Assembly (NCBI RefSeq): GCF_932274485.2
Contig: NC_065882.2
Span: 73,507,431-73,571,430 of the forward strand
Source of the DNA: Patella vulgata
Taxonomy: Eukaryota; Mollusca; Gastropoda; Patellidae
Direction of reading: 5' to 3'
DNA: 64,000 bases
Shown here in pieces: positions 33,245 to 43,917 of this stretch. A program made the translations under genes and the position numbers. The notes below the pieces were generated by a model that was not told the DNA's origin, made no database searches, and saw only the letters and a program-made list of their open reading frames with translations. Each line of letters opens with the position of its first letter. Within the stretch, counting starts at the first letter, position 1.

Positions 33245-33690
33245 ATGTTTATTTGTTTTCACCCATGAAATTCTGTTTTCATAAGCTTAGTCTCTGCAGA
33301 AAAGTAAGACTAGAAAACCCCATTTTAATGTTTATTTGTTTTCACCCATGAAATACTGTTTTCATAAGCTAAGTCTCTGCAGAAAAGTAAGACTAGAAAA
33401 CCCCATTTTAATGTTTATTTGTTTTCACCCATGAAATACTGTTTTCATAAGCTAAGTCACTGCAGAAAAGTAAGACTAGAAAACCCCATTTTAATTTTTT
33501 TTTGTTTTCACCCATGAAATACTGTTTTCATAAGCTAAGTCTCTGCAGAAAAGTAAGACTAGAAAACCCCATTTTAATTTAAAATGGAAATAATGTTAAT
33601 TTGTTTTCACCCATGGAATAACGTCTTCATTATCCCAGTTGTTGCAAAAAAAGGCGGTTAAACCCCTTTTCATTTTACTATGGAAATGTT
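33245..33690 (+). repeat. 84-bp tandem array derived from SINE-B tails
   Basis: Four units begin ATGTTTATTTGTTTTCACCC, followed by CATAAGCTAAGTCTCTGCAG, AAAAGTAAGAC and AAAACCCCATTTTAA. The latter half is the SINE-B 3' end (CATTAGCCCAGT..GCAGAAAAGTAGGAC..AACCCCATTT). A fifth, diverged unit closer to SINE-B runs to about 33690. A dispersed element has thus become a local satellite. Confidence 0.9.
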
Positions 33691-33694
33691 TATT

Positions 33695-33932
33695 TGTTTC
33701 CTCCCACTGCTAAGGATACCCACGCGAATGCGAAATATTGAAATATAATTGAACCATATGTTAGTCCCAAAATGACCTAGTTAGTGTGGTGTGGAGGTTA
33801 ATCTCTCTCTCTCCTACTGCTAAAGACCCCTACGCCCAAGTGAATTATTGAAATAAAATTGAACCATATGTTAGTCCCAAAATGACCTAGTTTGTGTGTG
33901 TGGAGGTTAAACCTCTCTCTTTCTCTCTCTCA
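33695..33932 (+). mobile_element. SINE-A 3' halves, two in tandem
   Basis: Two units each run from CCTCCCACTGCTAA or CCTACTGCTAAAGA through GAACCATATGTTAGTCCCAA to GTGGAGGTTAA and a (CT)n tail. Both lack the head. Tandem arrangement with shared GTGGAGG changes suggests duplication of one truncated copy. Confidence 0.85.
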
Positions 33933-34030
33933 CTCTCTCTCCATTAGCCCAGTCTGTGCAGAAAGTAGAAAGTAGGACTATCAACCCCATTTCATTTCAT
34001 TTAAGACGATTAACCCTATTTTATTTCGTT
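33933..34030 (+). mobile_element. SINE-B 3' tails, two
   Basis: CATTAGCCCAGTCTGTGCAG with AACCCCATTTCATTTCATTT is followed by a second short GATTAACCCTATTTTATTTC end. Confidence 0.75.
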
Positions 34031-34034
34031 TAAC

Positions 34035-34718
34035 CATGAAATATTATTATTATTTACCGTATGATCGATTTTTGAATTTCTTTCTTCTCTTTTATTGGAT
34101 TGATTCAAGATGACATGAAAAACAACAGAAGATCAATATGTCGAGTTAAGATAAGTTTTCACAGAACAGAAGCCGGATAAAAGATTTACAATGCATGAAA
34201 AGAAAGCAATGAATTGGCGAATTAAGCCTGTTGTTGATTTTACTGATCAAAACCCATAAATTGACATCTCATCCTCAGGGCTATTAGCATAATGAAACTA
34301 ATGATAAAATTATATTATTTTATCGTTGTCGAAAACAATCAACATGATTTAGAAGAGACGTCCGATGATATTAGTTGATGGAAGTGAACTGAGCTAAATT
34401 TTTGCGAAAAACATATCCATTACCAAATGTAGCTACTACTATAACTGACATCTTGTATATGGAAGTACAAGCTCTTAGATAAACTTTGGAGAGGAATATG
34501 TCCATTACTAAATCAGACCTTTGGCAGAATTTTCTATCAAAAGTGACATTTTGCTGAAGTAATTCAAACCAGTATTTTCCTTGGAATAGCTAAAGATCGA
34601 GGCTTCCCTTCGGTCAAAGGCATAATTCTAACCATATCTGGATGGTACTTTCCATCACACTTGAAAAGTAAATTTTTGGCATAGAATGTGTCCGTTGATA
34701 TACATAGACATATAGACT
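34035..34718. other. AT-rich stretch without recognisable feature
   Basis: No repeat or coding signal was seen. Confidence 0.4.
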
Positions 34719-34719
34719 T

Positions 34720-35605
34720 AATGCTTGTCTATTGAAATACAAGTTATCTCAGCCTATGACATCTAGTCTATCGAAGTATGAGTTATCTCACACTATTGAA
34801 TATAGTCAATTGAAGTACAAGTTATCTCACACTATTGAATATAGTCAATTAAAGTACAAGTTATCTCACACTATTGGCATCTAGTCAATTGAAGCATGAG
34901 TTATCTCAACTATTGAAGTATACACTATTGATTATAGTCTATTAAAGTACAAGTTATCTCAAACTATTGAATATAGTCTATTAAAGTATGAGTTATCTCA
35001 TGCTACTGACATCTAGTCTATTGAAGTATGAGTTATCTACTGACATCTAGTACATGTTATCTACTGAGATTTAGTCAATTAAAGTGTGAGTTATCTCACA
35101 CTATTGCCTTCTAGTCAATTGAAGTACGAGTTATCTCAGACTACTGACATCTAGTCTATTGAAGTATGAGTTATCTACTGACATCTAGTACATGTTATCT
35201 AATGAGATTTAGTCAATTAAAGTGTGAGTTATCTCACACTATTGCCTTCTAGTCAATTGAAGTACGAGTTATCTCAGACTACTGACATCTAGTCAATTGA
35301 AGTACAAGTTATCTCACGCTATTGCCTTCTAGTCAATTGAAGTACAAGTTATCTCACACTACTGACATCTAGTCAATTGAACTACAAGTTATCTCACACT
35401 ACTGACATCTAGTTAATTAAAGTACGAGTTATCTCAGACTACTGACATCCAGTCAATTGAAGTACGAGTTATCTCACGCTATAGAATATAGTCTATTGAA
35501 GTACGAGTTATCTCAAACTACTGCCTTGTAGGCAATTGAAGTACGAGTTATCTCACGCTATTGCCTTGTAGTCAATTGAATTACGAGTTATTTCATCCTA
35601 CTGAA
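34720..35605. repeat. Minisatellite, 41-bp unit, about 22 copies, with higher-order repeat
   Basis: The unit contains TCTAGTCAATTGAAGTACGA, GTTATCTCACACTACTGACA and T. Shortened units occur (for example around 34910 and 35030-35060). A 138-bp block made of several variant units is repeated exactly in order at 35016-35153 and 35154-35291, a small higher-order repeat. Confidence 0.93.
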
Positions 35606-36025
35606 CTAATATAAGTTTCTGTCCTTTTTTCATAGATTCGACCAACGGGACCCCAAGTATAGACATTTTACTGACATGAATCAAACCAGTGAGAAGAGAC
35701 GACATGGAATGGCGACAGATTCACCCTGTTGATATTCTGCATTGTATGACTTTCTGTCCCAGATATATATTACATGTCTGGAAAAGCTTGTGAACATGAT
35801 AGAGATCAGATTTCCCGAAGGCATCCTTATCAAATTTGGTCAACTTCCAAGTTTTCCTTCTGTATAAAACTGCTGTCTATGGCTATATTTTTCCTGAGAG
35901 ATTTAACTGCCATGTAGGCAGATTTCCATGGTTTGCATGTCTGTTTTTTAATAAATGAAAAACCAATCAGATTTATTAAATAAGTACTCTGTATTGGTAA
36001 ATAAGGGATTCGACTGAGGATAAGA

Positions 36026-36360
36026 CCTACGGTGGCTAAGTGGGTAAGACACTGGCTCACTAGGCTGAAGGTCAGGTGTTCGATCCCTGCATTGGTCGAG
36101 AAAGTTCATTGGGATTTTCTGACGGGGTTCCCCCTTGTCAGTGGTGTGGGACGGAGGGCCTGACAAGGACAGCTATCTAGTTGAACGAAAAATCAAGGTC
36201 CTGTGTACACATTGGTGTGCACGTAAAAGATCCCTTGGCAGTTGGAATTTGATATAAGAGTAGGCCATAGTGCCGCTGCCCGGGACAAATTTCCCTCATA
36301 CCCATCTTCATTAGCCCAGTCGGAGCAGAACAGTAGGACGTTAAACCCCATTTAATTTTC
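36026..36360 (+). mobile_element. SINE-B, full length with two small deletions
   Basis: The head has GGTGGCTAAGTGGGTAAGAC and GTGTTCGATCCC. Deletions remove part of the GTCGTTCGGATGGG block and the AGCACACTGTATGGCGT block. It ends GGACGTTAAACCCCATTTAA. Minus-strand frames of 72-76 codons are by-products. Confidence 0.92.
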
Positions 36361-36668
36361 TACAGAGGATATCAATCTGATTGGATTGTCCAATTAAGGA
36401 GGCTTAAAGATAAATTTCGTCCAAGAAAATATCATTTAATAAAACTGATAATAAAAGTTATCTGGGTTTGATTGGCTGTCATGAGTAATTGGGCTGGATT
36501 TGCTTCTACTGAAATGATGTATTCTAACGTTAACGGTTTCTGATCGGGTTGATACAAGCTTATTATCTTTAGCGTATCCATCATCCATTCTACTTACCTT
36601 TAGTCATTACACTCAATTATCGTCAATATCTCAAACCAAATTTGATTTCTGAACCATGATGGCTTGGT

Positions 36669-36937
36669 GAGAGAGAGAGAGAAATGGGGTTTAACGTCCA
36701 CTCGACACAGACTAGATCATGGTTCAATCATATTTCAGTAATTCGCCTGCGGGTACTGGTCTTTAGCAGTGGGAGGAAACTGGAGGACCTGGAGAAAACC
36801 CACGGGGTTGAACAGGCGACCCTACTTCTTGTGACATACAACCTGGGAATCGTAACCACGCCAGTTGACTCAATGACAGACCTCATGATACAGCGTGCAC
36901 GCGCAAAACATTCGGGACCCCCCTCCCCCCACCGGGT
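36669..36937 (-). mobile_element. SINE-A, near full length
   Basis: The copy runs from a (GA)n tail through the centre to GGTTTCGAT-like B box and the head ending in a C run. A segment of the AT-rich block around CATTTCGGGACTAACAT is deleted. Confidence 0.9.
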
Positions 36938-36939
36938 TG

Positions 36940-38074
36940 GTGAGTAGAACGCGGACTCATTAGCCAGAGGGTTGCAAGTAAGATCCCAGTATTAATCCAA
37001 GAATATTTCCCATTAAAATCCAATCTATGACTAGTGAAATGAAGAATCCTGTCATATCTCAAAAATGTCTAAGTTATTGCCCTTGATTGTGCCATAGAAT
37101 TTGGACAAAGTGCTAATGATATTATACAGTATAATGATTTTTGCTTTTTAAAGATTCACAAGACCGTAACATTTGTGTACTGCTCAGATGACTTAAGCTA
37201 CTGTGAGTGTAAATTTGAATCCTAGCCAGCCATCTTTTGTAACCATGAATGTTTGAATCTATTCAGCGGCGGTTGTGAGATCTACCCACTGAGTTGAAAC
37301 TTGAGAATGTTGTTACAATACTTTTGCAAATAAGTAAATTAGAAAAACCTTGTCTGTTGTTCATCATGTAGATATGTCACAAGAAAATAAAAATCCCCAT
37401 CTTCTCACTAAAATAATTTTAGGTAACAAACCACTAATAATTGTGTAATCGACTCACTGGGGTTGAAATTTGAGGACGTTAAATCCCCTAAGGTATTCTG
37501 GAGTATATTAACCACGCTTAACGACAAATGACAGGACACGATTATGCAATTATCGATCGGTTTATAGCCATTCAGATTTTTTATCTTGCATCATTAGCAT
37601 CATAAATATCGATAACTGGAATGATTTGCGCTGCAGTAATTGGGTTTTGTATTGCAATATTTGAACAGGCCTATGGAACAATATTATTTCAAACAATAAT
37701 TTTACGTAACAATAACCTAATATCTCTTGAGTGCTAATATGTAGGATACTATAAAAGTTATTTATTTATTTTAACACTGGGGCTAAACTCTATATATCTG
37801 TAATTGAAGATCTGAGCATTGTTTGCATTTTTTAAAATTATCAGGCCCTGGTTTCACAAAGCATTCTCAGACTTAAGTTAAGAAAATACTTAACTTTCAA
37901 TCACTGTTTATAAGAAATATCTTTGATCCAGAAACACAAAACTTTGCACATAGTTTCTTATTGATGTATTTGATACATTAAAACAATAACATTTTATAAA
38001 GCGCTATATTATAGTTAAAATAAGACAAACAATTTTGAGAAAATTCTTAACTAAGAATATTAAATATTGATTAT
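36940..38074. other. AT-rich stretch; possible degenerate tRNA-like head at 36940-37010
   Basis: GGTTGGTGAGTAGAACGCGG and GATCCCAG near its start vaguely resemble a SINE-B head, too diverged to assert. The rest shows nothing. Confidence 0.3.
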
Positions 38075-38179
38075 AGCATTTAAAGAAAACAAAATCAAAA
38101 TATCAACACTACATAATCTCCTGGCTTGGATTTAATCAGATTAAAAAGAGACGCACCAAAAGATTTCAATTGGGGTTGA

Positions 38180-39166
38180 GGAGGGGATGGCCTAGGGCTG
38201 GACGATATTTTCGGAAATTCGATAAATCGCGATATTAAAATTTGAATTCCGATATTTTATAAACCACCTAAAAAATCGCGGTATAATGATATATCGTATT
38301 GTGTGTTTTTCTATTAATATACCGCTATTTTACACGATATATCACAATATTATGTGCTGCATTTGGGATGGGATTGACATCGAACAATTTACGACATTAC
38401 GTCACGATCGATGACTCGGATGACTTGTCACTTGTTCATTGACAAGGCCTACTAAATACATGAATAGTCCTGTGGTTTTCTCCATTATTAAACTTGAAAA
38501 ATAAATTCATAATTGAAAAATTATTATTTAATTTATAGAGACATTCCCCTCTTGCCGTTGGAATTTGTCATTATAATGTCAAACCCGTCGCTAATGCTGT
38601 GCAACACTTGAATAACCAGCCAAGTAAGTCATGGCGTAATATCTTCTCTTCGTCGTCTAAAGCCTAACACGGTTCTAGGACATCTCCCCCACCCCTCTCC
38701 ACATTTGCCAAGCCAAAACCCTAATCCTTGAACTTAATTCTCGGTCTGTGCTTTTGAAACAGGAATAATGCACCCTAAGGGGGAGGGAATGACCTGTTTT
38801 TAACACATATATAATCACATCTTTTATAATAAATCTAAAATATCGGGATATTGTGATATATCGCAATATATTGTTAGCTTTTGATAATAAAACTAAAATA
38901 TAGTGATATATCGTCTTTTTTTTTGGAAATATCGCGATATTTGATTTTACCAATATCGCCCAGCTCTAGGATGGCCTAATGGTAAAGAGTGTCGCGCTTA
39001 GAGATCTTGTTGGCCAGTCACCTCTGGCTTGCGGTCATGGTTTTGATCCCTGGTGTGAACGTATGTGGCTTGGTGATAGGGGCTCCTTCTCTACCTTGTG
39101 GGTTACTACAGTTTCCTCTCTAAAAAAAGACACCATTTGTGGAAGTGGACGTTAAACACTACTAAT
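38180..39166 (+). mobile_element. SINE-C, split at its head by hAT
   Basis: After removing the hAT insertion the element begins GGATGGCCTAATGGTAAAGA, with B-box-like GGTTTTGATCCCTGG and a centre with CCTTGTGGGTTACTACAGTTTCCTC. It ends GTGGACGTTAAACACTACTA. Head and body differ from SINE-A and SINE-B, but the end is the same GGACGTTAAAC. It is the only copy seen in the window. Confidence 0.72.
38193..38968. mobile_element. hAT-type non-autonomous element with perfect 8-bp TSD
   Basis: The TIRs are TAGGGCTGGACGATATT and the complement of AATATCGCCCAGCTCTA. GGATGGCC is present at 38185-38192 and 38969-38976. The subterminal regions are rich in GATATATCG-like palindromes. An 8-bp TSD and (C/T)AGGGCTGG(G/A)CGATAT termini are typical of hAT MITEs in animals. 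The element is 776 bp and has no transposase; the 92-codon minus frame has no hAT motif. Confidence 0.92.
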
Positions 39167-39494
39167 AGAAGAAAATTTTAGTGTAAATTCTATTATATGA
39201 TCTACAGAGGATGCTGAATGCTGACAAGTTTTTAATTCATCACATCTGTGTAAATACTCAACACAGAATTTCAATCTTTCGCTGAATATACCAAATTGTG
39301 ACTTTCACAGTTTTATTGAAAGATCTGAATATTGATAATATTTGTAAGATTCTTGATACTGTAGATTCTAATGTTGAACAGAATTACTTACAAGTTCAGA
39401 TTGCCCAAATTTCTGCAACCACCTTGACTCCCCCTCCCCAACACCCAACCCTTACACCACTGCTTGGAACAGTTTTATAAAAGAATCCACAGTT

Positions 39495-39640
39495 AGTAGG
39501 GCTGTGGCTCAGTGACCTGAAGTTCAGATTCGATCCAGCTATTGGTGCATAAAAAAAATTGCAGATTTCAATTTGACGAAGAATGGACGGAAAATCTGCT
39601 GTCCAGGCAAAATTCCCCTCACAGCCTGGTTGATGGAGAT
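39495..39640 (+). mobile_element. SINE-B, diverged fragment
   Basis: GGGCTGTGGCTCAGTGACC, GATTCGATCC and GCTGTCCAGGCAAAATTCCC keep the order of head and 3' body with the middle deleted. Confidence 0.6.
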
Positions 39641-40064
39641 AAGTATGAACAATGTTCTAGAATAGGAAGAACATTACCAGAATGTCAGACTCTCCAGATA
39701 ATCCTCAGAAGATACCATCCATTTGCAATAAAATGTAATGAAGATTAGGTGAAGGTCCAAGGAACTTGTAAATGGGGTTATAATAAGAAACGCTGGTTTA
39801 TCACTAGACATGCTTCTTAAACAATTCCCAATGATTACCTCCAATATGCTCTTTAGTTCTTGAGGCCATAAATCAAGTCGGCCATGTTTCTTGAAATGAC
39901 TTGAAAGACTTTATGAAGGGATCAACCAGTAGAATAACTGACATGGAGTGCAAAGGTTGACTGGAATCATTAGCTGGAAGAGTTTTAACCAAGTTTTACT
40001 TTTGTATTTAACCTTGACTTGTGCTGCAAGATCAGATATAGAGGTCATTTAAGCATACTCGAGA

Positions 40065-40284
40065 CTCGAATAAGTGGTGTTTAACATCCTACTTTTCTAC
40101 GCCATCCAGTGTGCTATGAGGGAAAGTTTGTGTTTTTACTTGTTCGTCAAATTCCAACTGGCAATGATTTTTTTTTACATGCACACAACAATGTTCGCCA
40201 ATGACTAGATGTACTTCCTTGTCAGTCCTCCGTCCTGCACAACTGATAAGGGGAAAGCACTCTGGAAAACCTGCTCTTCATCGA
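40065..40284 (-). mobile_element. SINE-B, diverged, first of a tandem pair
   Basis: GTGGTGTTTAACATCCTACT, GTGTGCTATGAGGG, AATTCCAACTGGCAATGA, CTCCGTCCTGCACAACTGAT and GCACTCTGGAAAA follow SINE-B order on the minus strand. The tRNA-like head is cut off by the next copy. Confidence 0.8.
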
Positions 40285-40850
40285 ATTCCAACTGAAGAGT
40301 CCAGGGGAAGAACGATCTAAGTCACATTTTTGTCTTCTCGCGTAAAAGGCAAAACAGACTTTTGGATGAGAATGCTTGACGTGAACAGAACGAGTGGGTT
40401 TAATTACAACTTCAAAATACGAATCATAATTACCAGTACAACAACTGACTTCCACTTTTCAGCCAAATTAAGGTCAAATAAAGGGTATGATGGATGTATT
40501 TGTCCGGGAGGCCATTTCAGAAGGGCCTTGGTTCGATGTGACTCCGATCGTTTTTACTTGAAATTGATTTTTCCACAGAAAGCTGAAACAATTTGCTACC
40601 AGATGGCGCCATTAACTGGGGTTCGTTAAAAAATTGACTTAGATTTTTCTTCCCCGGGGCTCTTCAACTGTCAATGATTTTTTTACATGGACGCTAAAAT
40701 ATACGCCAATGACTAGATGATCTTGCAGATGATCTTCCTTACCGGGCCCTCCGTGATACACTACTGATAAGGGGAAAGCATGCTGGAAAAACCTTGATGA
40801 ACTTCCTTGGCTAACATCGGGATCGATCATCGCAGCTCCCATGCTGGTCG
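40282..40850 (-). mobile_element. SINE-B, second of pair, split by the GAAGAG element
   Basis: The host reads GAATTCCAACT | GTCAATGATTTTTTTACATG, interrupted at 40294-40665. It then continues through CGTGATACACTACTGATAAG to GGGATCGATCATCG. It lacks its 3' half. Confidence 0.8.
40294..40665. mobile_element. 372-bp element with GAAGAG TIRs and AACT TSD
   Basis: The left end GAAGAGTCCAGGGGAAGAAC and the complement of the right end, GAAGAGCCCCGGGGAAGAAA, align over about 35 bases including ATCTAAGTCA. AACT flanks it at 40290-40293 and 40666-40669. The empty site is given by the SINE-B consensus AATTCCAACTG. A 4-bp TSD does not fit hAT, Tc1 or TTAA groups and leaves families such as Chapaev or Sola open. 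The 99-codon frame inside is not a recognisable protein. Confidence 0.85.
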
Positions 40851-41134
40851 TATGAAAAGTTACTGTGACCAATTGTAGATTCTGGATTCTTTCCTGATAA
40901 ATGAGCATTTTGTTTCCTTTTAATTTTCATTTCATTGACTTTGATATTGATTTTATACAACAGATTGACAGGAATGCAATATGTTTATAACAGATGCAGG
41001 GCAGATGTTCAGATAGAATTAATGTAATGTGACAAATATGCACCAAATGGCATGAGCATACATGAAACTTTATCAAATAGTATATTAAAAATAAAAATCC
41101 AAGACTGAGATTAATAAACTTTATTAAAATGTCT

Positions 41135-41408
41135 AAGAGAGAGAGAGAGAGGGGGGTAAATGGGGTTTAACGTCCGCTCAACACAAACTCGATCATTTTG
41201 GGACTAACATATGGTTCAATTTATATATCATTAATTCGCTTGCACATGTAAGGGTCTTTAGCTGTGGAACTCCGAGAAAACCCACAAGGTTGGACAGGCG
41301 ACCCTACTCCTTGTCATGTGCAATCAGGGAATCAAAACCATGTCACTTGACTCATTAACAGACCTAATAATGCAAAGCACACGTTAACCATTCAGCCCCC
41401 CCCCCCCA
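41135..41408 (-). mobile_element. SINE-A, near full length
   Basis: The copy runs from a (GA)n tail, GGGGTTTAACGTCCGCTCAA, AT-rich region, centre with a deletion near the GTGGGAGGAAACC block, B box and head, ending at a long C run. Confidence 0.9.
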
Positions 41409-41535
41409 CGCTATAATGTCTCTCAGAGCTGTGTAAGGAGGTCTCAGGATTGATCCTGGTGTTGGCTGAAAAATTTCCTTGGGATTTTCCCGCTCGGTTT
41501 CTCTTTACAGTACGAATGAAGAGTAGGCTATCATC
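41409..41535 (+). mobile_element. SINE-B 5' fragment, diverged
   Basis: AGGAGGTCTCAGGATTGATCC, TTGGCTGAAAAATTTCC and GATTTTCCCGCTCGGTTTCT are head and first body segment. It ends at GAGTAGGC and is followed by an inverted SINE-B. Confidence 0.7.
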
Positions 41536-41539
41536 AAAA

Positions 41540-41898
41540 AGATGAAATTGGGTTTAACATCTGTCCTATTTTTCTGCTTCAACTGGGCTAATAAAAACAG
41601 GCATACTCCATGTAGTGTGCTATGAGGGATATTTTGCTCACACAGCGGTGCTACGGCCTACTCTTATATCTGTCATGAGTTCTCTTATGTGCACACCAAT
41701 GTGTACACAAGACCTTTTTTTTTTTTTGTCCCATCCAAACATTTATACATTGTCCTTGCCAGGCCATCTGTCCTAAACCACTTACAAGGGGGGACCACGC
41801 TGGAAAATCCAGATGAACTTTCTCAGCCAACATTGGAATCGAACACTGGACATTCAGGTTAGCAAACCAATGACTTACTCACTGAGCCACGGTGGCTC
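41540..41898 (-). mobile_element. SINE-B, near full length
   Basis: The copy is complete from GATGAAATTGGGTTTAAC to head GAGCCACGGTGGCTC on the minus strand, with a deletion around the TTGGAATTCGAT block and an expanded T run near 41709. Confidence 0.9.
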
Positions 41899-41904
41899 AA
41901 GTAC

Positions 41905-42495
41905 ACTTCGAAGCTAAAACTTCATAATGAAGTACCATGCTGGGGAGACATTCAATCCATTTCATACTTCATTTTTTTACGTCAAAGTAATAAATTAAAA
42001 GCAATAACTGTGTTGATGCCAACGAAACCTTGTTAATCAGAATAACACGGAACCACGGAAGTACTTTCTTTTTCTTTAAATAGCTCAAAACAAAATGATT
42101 ATCATGTATTTGGTAACTATTTCTCCCCTAGGAAAACTTAAAAAAAAGTGAAGAATACTTCTGACGAGAGAAAAGGGAGTCAATAAACTTTATGGTGAAT
42201 TTCCATGGGAATATAATCCGTGTAAAGAAAACATGAAAGAACAAATATCGCCTAAATAATTCTGTTGGTAAGGCAACCACTGTGGTATTGGAATACAATT
42301 ATTATGCACATTTTAGAAATTCAGGGAAATTTTCTATTTAATATTCCCAAGGTTGTTGTGTAAATTGAGTTATTATATAAAATCTGAAAATCAACAACCA
42401 TCAAAAAATAGATGTAACTTCAATTTGCTCTTGATATTTACTTTAGGGATGTCCATGATAGCCTTCATTTTTTATTTCATTTTTTTTCAATGCTG
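41905..42495. other. AT-rich stretch without recognisable feature
   Basis: No repeat or coding signal was seen. Confidence 0.4.
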
Positions 42496-42499
42496 GCCT

Positions 42500-42690
42500 T
42501 CATTTGTCGGGTCATGCTTTTGAGGCATGACAGGAAAGTGTGCCTCATCTTTTGGATGGGACAAAAAAAAAGGCCAGGTCCACCCATGTACAGATTGTCA
42601 AGGACACATAAAAGATCCCTTGACAGTTAGGAATCAAAGAAAAACAAGCAGAAATTCCACTATCTGAGCGTTGCACACATAACCATGGAA
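42500..42690 (+). mobile_element. SINE-B, diverged middle fragment
   Basis: GGATGGGACAAAAA, CATAAAAGATCCCTTGACAG and a weak GAGCGTTGCACAC block are retained; head and tail are missing. Confidence 0.65.
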
Positions 42691-42778
42691 ATAAAAACTA
42701 CCATCTTAACTAACTACTTAACCAGTAAATAACTAAAATACTAATAAAGGTAGGCTTTTGAGGCTGTTAATAAAAAAT

Positions 42779-43077
42779 GAGAGAGAAAGAGAGAGAGGGC
42801 ATCCAGTTCAATTTTATTTCAATAATTAGCATGCTGTTAATAAAAAAATAAGAGAAGGAGAGAAATGGCACTAGCCTATGGTTCAATTTGATTTCAATAA
42901 TTCCCTTGCGCGTAGAGGTCTTTAGCAGTGGAAGGAAACGGGAGAACCCATGTGGTTGGACAGGCGACCCTACATGTTATCATCTACAAATGCTGAAACG
43001 AAAACCTCGCCACTTGACTCATTGGCAGACCTTATGGTGTCCGGCACACAAATTAAACCACTAGACCACCCAGCCCC
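42779..43077 (-). mobile_element. SINE-A, diverged, with partial 3' duplication
   Basis: Two (GA)-rich tails followed by TTCAATTTTATTTCAATAAT and TTCAATTTGATTTCAATAAT show that the 3' part is doubled. The rest continues through centre and B-box region to a head ending CACCCAGCCCC. Confidence 0.85.
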
Positions 43078-43079
43078 TT

Positions 43080-43915
43080 AAATAAAAAATAAAATAGGGA
43101 TGAAGAAGTTGGCAAACAGAAGCTAAAATGGGTGATGTAAAAAAGTTATCTCAAATTGCCTGCCAACTTCGAGTAGTAATTACGAGAAATTCCATCCTGG
43201 AATGAAAAATGTTCTATCTTGTTTTAACAATGGTATGTGATGATTAAAAGTGCCTGAAGAGAAGATTCAGAATTCGATGTTCAAAACATTGATCCAAGGA
43301 AATATTTTAAGATAAGCATGTTGATTGGCTGATTTACCATCCATGCATCACATAAACGAGATATATCAAATGGCCACAGCCCAGAGTTTTTGTCTTTGAT
43401 TGTATTCGGTAAATAGCATCATTCTAACGCACGATTGATCGTTTAAGTTGGGAGTCAATTGAATGGGTCAATAGAGACATTATATTCCATCAGGCAAGTA
43501 ACTTTAGTAGTTTAAGGTTGTAGTAAGTTTAAGCTGCTCATATTAACTGGGGGCAGAATTCGTGTCTTTTATTGGAATAAAAGACTGCCAGACCAGTGGA
43601 TGGATGAATGGATATCAGTGTTTTCTGTAGCCTGGAGATTTGCATGATCAGGAATATCGGGTGTTTAGCGCTCAATGGATTGTAAAGGTGTTAATGAATA
43701 AAAGCTGTTCAATATATTCTGACTTTCAGATGATGTGAATGGAATACATCTTTTACCTTCAAATGATTGGAAACTGTGCAGCATTTCAAATGATGTGTAT
43801 TGGAATGAATTTTATGCTTAAAAATGGTAATTTGGAACATTTCTTGTTGTGCACCATTCAGGGTTTTGTTCTGAATTTGTATCTTTGATTGTTCATTTGG
43901 TAGGAAAATATGGGC
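43080..43915. other. Stretch without recognisable feature
   Basis: No family member was seen. A diverged pair of GATGATGTGTAT/GATGATGTGAAT phrases near 43730-43800 is the only internal repetition. Confidence 0.4.
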
Positions 43916-43917
43916 TT

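Larger units (their letters stand above)
38075..39300 (+). repeat. Repeat X, copy 3, interrupted by SINE-C carrying hAT
   Basis: The left part (38075-38175: AAAACAAAATCAAAATATCA, AATCTCCTGGCTTGG, GATTAAAAAGAGACG) and the right part (39195-39300: CAGAGGATGCTGAATGCTGA, TTAATTCATCACATCTG) are consecutive in copy 1 at 14880-15130. About 1 kb of later insertion separates them. Confidence 0.72.

Noticed and set aside
34720-35605. Centromeric satellite
   Set aside because: Under 1 kb with about 22 units; too small to argue for centromere function.
36940-37010. Fourth SINE family head
   Set aside because: GATCCCAG and a GGTTGGTGAGTAG phrase are suggestive, but no body, end or second copy was found.
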